A DNA stretch of 64,000 bases, taken from positions 124,001 through 188,000 of the forward strand of contig JAKTTT010000003.1 in assembly GCA_030581615.1 (NCBI GenBank). Reading direction: 5' to 3'. The translations under genes were made by a program, and so were the position numbers. The first letter of the stretch is position 1; the number at the start of each line of letters is the position of its first letter. This document shows, piece after piece, positions 61,147 to 64,000 of the stretch. A model generated the notes under the pieces. The model saw only the letters and a program-made list of their open reading frames with translations. It did no database searches and was not told the DNA's origin. This DNA is from Alloascoidea africana (Eukaryota; Ascomycota; Alloascoideomycetes; Alloascoideales; Alloascoideaceae).

Positions 61147-62296
61147 TCATGGAGCTGAGTTATATGCAACAATAGTCGCTGCGCCCAAGTTTCTTCTAAT
61201 ATCCACAAAGTCAACATCATGGGTGTCTTCTACTTCGCCCCATTCCTGTGTTTGGAAATGGGTTTCTAGATTTACCGCATGCGCTATCTCATCAACCGTA
61301 ATACTCGAAAAAGCATTCTCCTTGGGGTTTAGATGTTTGTTGAGGATGAGGAAGCCCGTAAGGAAACTTTTAGCTGTCAGTGTTGCTTTTTCTAAAACGC
61401 ACAAATCCCAAATGTCCAATGAATCTAACCAGTTCAATACCACCTGTCTGGTTTCTTCAGACTGTTTGTTGCCAGTGAGACCGACTTCGGAATCTAGAAA
61501 TGATAATGTGACTTTTTTGCCGTTATTGATGTTTGTAAAGAATTCCTCTGCGCATTGTATAATCGGACGATAAAGTTTTTCCTGTTCATCTCTCAATTTC
61601 CCTTCGTGATCAGCAAGCGGTGAGAAAACAAGCATAGTGTCCGTATCCAAGTAATTCATAAGACCATCTATAATATCAGACTTTGGTGCGAGCTTGAGCT
61701 CATCATCTGGAGAAATCGCTTCTCCTTTTGCCCTCCTTTTCTCCGAAATGGACAAGTCAACTGCTCGGGATGCAATCGAGGTAAGTGGAACTGAATGAGG
61801 CTTGATCTTCAAATTTGGAAGAATCGTCCATTCATGTGCAATCAGATAGGCCAAAACGGGTTTGGAAGGAGGCACAACCAAGGCGTTCCCCAATGGTGTT
61901 CTAATTGCTTTCGTATCCAGTTTAATGGTGTAACCATCTTTTATTTAGTGAAAACATATATTAGATCGATAACCGTTCAGAGTTGATAAAAAAAAAAAGG
62001 AACTTACCTTCGCTTTCAGCCACATTAACTTTCTCCCAAAACTTTTTCAGAGTCTTCTCTAAACGGTTCGTCTCAGACTGTACGTTTCTCTCGACTGTTG
62101 TATCCCTGCCTAGAACTGATTTCCCAGAAGGAGGCACAATAGTTTGGCCCAAAGTGGTAGCAAATCTGAAATTTAACTGTTGTGTCCGTGGAACCCAGCG
62201 CGCGCCATGGCTGCTACTGATGCCACCTAAAACTTTCCCAGTAAACTGAACTGGGTATCTGTTGAAAACTCTTGACCCGAGCTTGGTAGATAACAT
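61147..62296 (-). CDS. ATP12: Mitochondrial F1-ATPase assembly chaperone Atp12, two exons
   Basis: Exons are 62008-62296 and 61147-61937, giving 359 aa. The first exon starts with a good mitochondrial presequence (MLSTKLGSRVFNRYPVQFTGK) and ends RLEKTLKKFWEKVNVAESE. The second continues DGYTIKLDTKAIRTPLGN, then the family blocks KPVLAYLIAHEWTI, LTSIASRAVD, DTMLVFSP and WLDSLDIWDLCVLEKATLTA. Atp12 binds the alpha subunit during assembly of the F1 sector. The intron at 61938-62007 is GTAAGT..AAAAG, a second case with an AAG acceptor; phase and homology both require it. An in-frame ATG (MGDEDPPSK) lies upstream but would place acidic residues before the presequence. Confidence 0.93.
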
Positions 62297-62375
62297 CGTG
62301 AAATGGAATTCAAATTGGATACCTCCACTAGCGGACTCTTCATTTTTCGATGGTGGATCTTCATCTCCCATAATA

Positions 62376-62388
62376 GGTGTATGGGTGA
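62376..62388 (-). promoter_or_regulatory. Rap1-like site between ATP12 and PFD1
   Basis: Reversed, this reads TCACCCATACACC, one mismatch (first base) from the Rap1 consensus, midway in the 171-bp divergent promoter. Confidence 0.4.
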
Positions 62389-62467
62389 TATATCTCTCAG
62401 CGCTGGTTGTGTTAGGCACTAATTGATCTGAGAGAGGTTTGAGAAACCACCAGCCTGTCTATCAACA

Positions 62468-63006
62468 ATGTCAATACCTCAGGAGGCATTACAAAAGGTA
62501 GATCAATCTCATGTTTTCCTATTTTGATTGATATTTCAAAAATTCTGACTTTTGCTTTGCTCTTTAGCTTCTTATCGAGATGGACTCTCGTTTGACGCAA
62601 ACGAGAACAGATCTTGTAATTGTGAACCAGCAGATTGCAAGTCGGCAAAGGGATTTGAGACTAGATGAGGTGACTCTAAAAGAACTTGGGAACAGTTCTA
62701 GCGGCAAGAAAGATGAGATTGTTTGGGAAGGTGTAGGGAAAATGTACGATCCAGCATCTCTTTTTTCTTCTATTTATTGTTAAAACAGGCCAAAGAATTT
62801 CCTAACATGTTTGAAAATCGCGCTCTAGGTTTCTCGGTGTTCCAACTTCATCTTACAAATCATCAATTAAAACTCAGGAAAATGAGGCTAAAGAACAGTT
62901 GGATGCTTTAGATAAGAAAAAAGTATATCTGGAAACAACACTGAAAAATACAGTTAACGGGATGGAAGAAATTTTCAAAAGGTCAGGTGCTAGACCGGTG
63001 AATTAG
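62468..63006 (+). CDS. PFD1: Prefoldin subunit 1, three exons
   Basis: Exons are 62468-62497, 62568-62743 and 62829-63006, giving 127 aa. The joined protein reads MSIPQEALQK-LLIEMDSRLTQTRT, VNQQIASRQRDLRLDEVTLK, WEGVGK-MFLGVPTSSYK, then a second coiled coil (KKKVYLETTLKNTVNGMEEI). This is the beta-type prefoldin pattern with two helices around a short beta turn. Prefoldin passes nascent actin and tubulin to the TRiC chaperonin. Donors are weak, GTAGAT and GTACGA; intron 2 has TCCTAAC and ends GCTCTAG. The ATG codon of M-FLG is itself split by intron 2. Confidence 0.92.
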
Positions 63007-63431
63007 TTGTTAATAATGGTAATTACAAAAAGATCAATAAGATATGATCTGAGAATTTCATCCTGCTCATGTATATTGATCTTTGTAGAATGCTCAAAGT
63101 TGATGGTATCAATCAATGCTTTTCACGTGTTGAGATTGATCTCTAAGAATAATATCTCGTTCCTCCTTTAATTCGCATTAGAGAAAGCCATTTGTAAACG
63201 AATAAAAGAACAAAAATAATGCATAAAGATAGAGAACATGTCAAAATTCTAGATAACTTGTTCCTTGAATTCGCATCACGTGATAGACATAGGGCTTAGG
63301 TCCTTTTTCCTACTTCCGTATTGGGACATCACTGTGCATTAGTATTACGTGGTACTATATTTACGCGGGGTGAATCTGTCAACATCGCTTTGGGTCGAAT
63401 CCGTTACAATAACACAACTAATAACGACACA
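63007..63431. promoter_or_regulatory. PFD1-RPL17 spacer / RPL17 promoter
   Basis: 425 bp with two E-boxes (near 63126 and 63277) and the composite site listed next. Confidence 0.5.
63272..63297 (+). promoter_or_regulatory. Composite Cbf1-type E-box plus Tbf1-type box upstream of RPL17
   Basis: CGCATCACGTGA (63272-63283), 6 bp, TAGGGCTT (63290-63297), about 135-160 bp upstream of the RPL17 ATG. Words, order, strand and spacing equal those upstream of RPS20. Confidence 0.7.
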
Positions 63432-63998
63432 ATGGTGAGATACGCAGCGACACCAGAAAATCCAGCCAAGAGTGCAAGTGCTCGAGGATCTTACCTTCGA
63501 GTTTCTTTCAAAAACACACGTGAAACTGCACAAGCCATTAATGGATGGCCTTTAAAGAAGGCACAGGCCTATCTTGAGGCTGTTGCAGATAAGAAGAGAG
63601 CAATTCCTTTCCGACGATTTGCAGGATCTATTGGAAGAACAGCTCAGGGCAAAGAATTTGGTGTCACCAAGGCCAGATGGCCCGTTAAGTCCGTCAAGTT
63701 TATCCAAGATTTGTTGAAGAATGCAGAATCAAATGCTGATGCAAAGGGTCTCGATATTGAAAAGCTCATAATCAAGCACATTCAAGTGAACCAGGCCCCT
63801 AAACAGAGACGCAGAACTTATAGAGCACATGGTCGTATTAATGCCTATCAGTCCTCCCCATCACATATTGAGATCATTTTGGTTGAAAAGGAGGAAGAGG
63901 TTGCAAAGACTCAAGAAAAGGCTGTTGTTAGACTTTCATCCCGACAGAGAGGTAGACAGGCATCCAGGAATAGGTTGATTGCCGCCGCTGCTAATTAG
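63432..63998 (+). CDS. RPL17: 60S ribosomal protein uL22 (L17)
   Basis: 188 residues matching eukaryotic uL22. It starts [20 protein letters not shown], then [60 protein letters not shown] and [20 protein letters not shown] (the loop lining the exit tunnel). A basic tail ends RLIAAAAN. uL22 lies at the nascent-chain exit tunnel. The ATG at 63432 is the family start; the 37 codons upstream in frame open from a non-ATG codon. No intron is seen, although the Saccharomyces genes have one. Confidence 0.97.
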   Translation: MVRYAATPENPAKSASARGSYLRVSFKNTRETAQAINGWPLKKAQAYLEAVADKKRAIPFRRFAGSIGRTAQGKEFGVTKARWPVKSVKFIQDLLKNAESNADAKGLDIEKLIIKHIQVNQAPKQRRRTYRAHGRINAYQSSPSHIEIILVEKEEEVAKTQEKAVVRLSSRQRGRQASRNRLIAAAAN

Positions 63999-64000
63999 AA

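Overview
The window is nuclear DNA of an ascomycete yeast (budding-yeast type). It holds about 29 protein genes, mostly orthologues of single-copy yeast housekeeping genes, and I see no rRNA or tRNA gene. CUG appears to be read as leucine: it encodes conserved Leu positions in ribosomal protein S20. That argues against the CUG-Ser clade. Eleven genes are clearly spliced, with 22 short introns of 58-133 bp carrying CTAAC-type branch sites and GTRNGN-type donors. Up to four introns occur per gene. This is intron-rich for Saccharomycotina and, with a Fot1/pogo DNA transposon, suggests an early-branching lineage such as the Dipodascales/Trichomonascales or Lipomycetes. That placement is inference.

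Left part (0-33 kb, AT-rich, loosely packed): YEA4-like transporter, RPS20, a YNG1-like PHD protein, a UPF0538 gene, then a transposon graveyard at 5.5-7.5 kb (LTR-like repeats and a core-deleted Fot1/pogo element with its inverted repeats intact). Next come an OPT oligopeptide transporter, a 2.4-kb spacer with another LTR copy, DIA2, a basophilic-kinase-site-rich disordered protein, an SKG6-like membrane protein and the eisosome gene PIL1/LSP1. A 3-kb gene desert follows, then a five-exon cytochrome b5, an AZF1-like zinc-finger factor with a 30-Gln tract, and a BOI1/2-like SH3-SAM-PH protein.

Middle part (33-50.4 kb, dense; several genes markedly GC-richer): five-exon LSM4, MDM12, ALG3, the ZW10/DSL1 tether, two poorly resolved spacers with orphan open frames, a small heat-shock protein, DPH4/JJJ3, RPA49, an RTC4-like gene and trifunctional FOL1.

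Right part (50.4-64 kb): a PHO2/HOY1-like homeobox factor, a long microsatellite-rich divergent promoter, HBS1, PAN6, NDC80, ATP12, PFD1 and RPL17.

There is no operon-like pathway organisation. Shared regulation is the main link. The two ribosomal protein genes carry the same Cbf1-type plus Tbf1-type box pair at identical spacing, while several non-ribosomal genes have Rap1-consensus sites. Many gene starts had to be moved from near-cognate TTG/GTG codons to the first ATG, or rebuilt across an intron.
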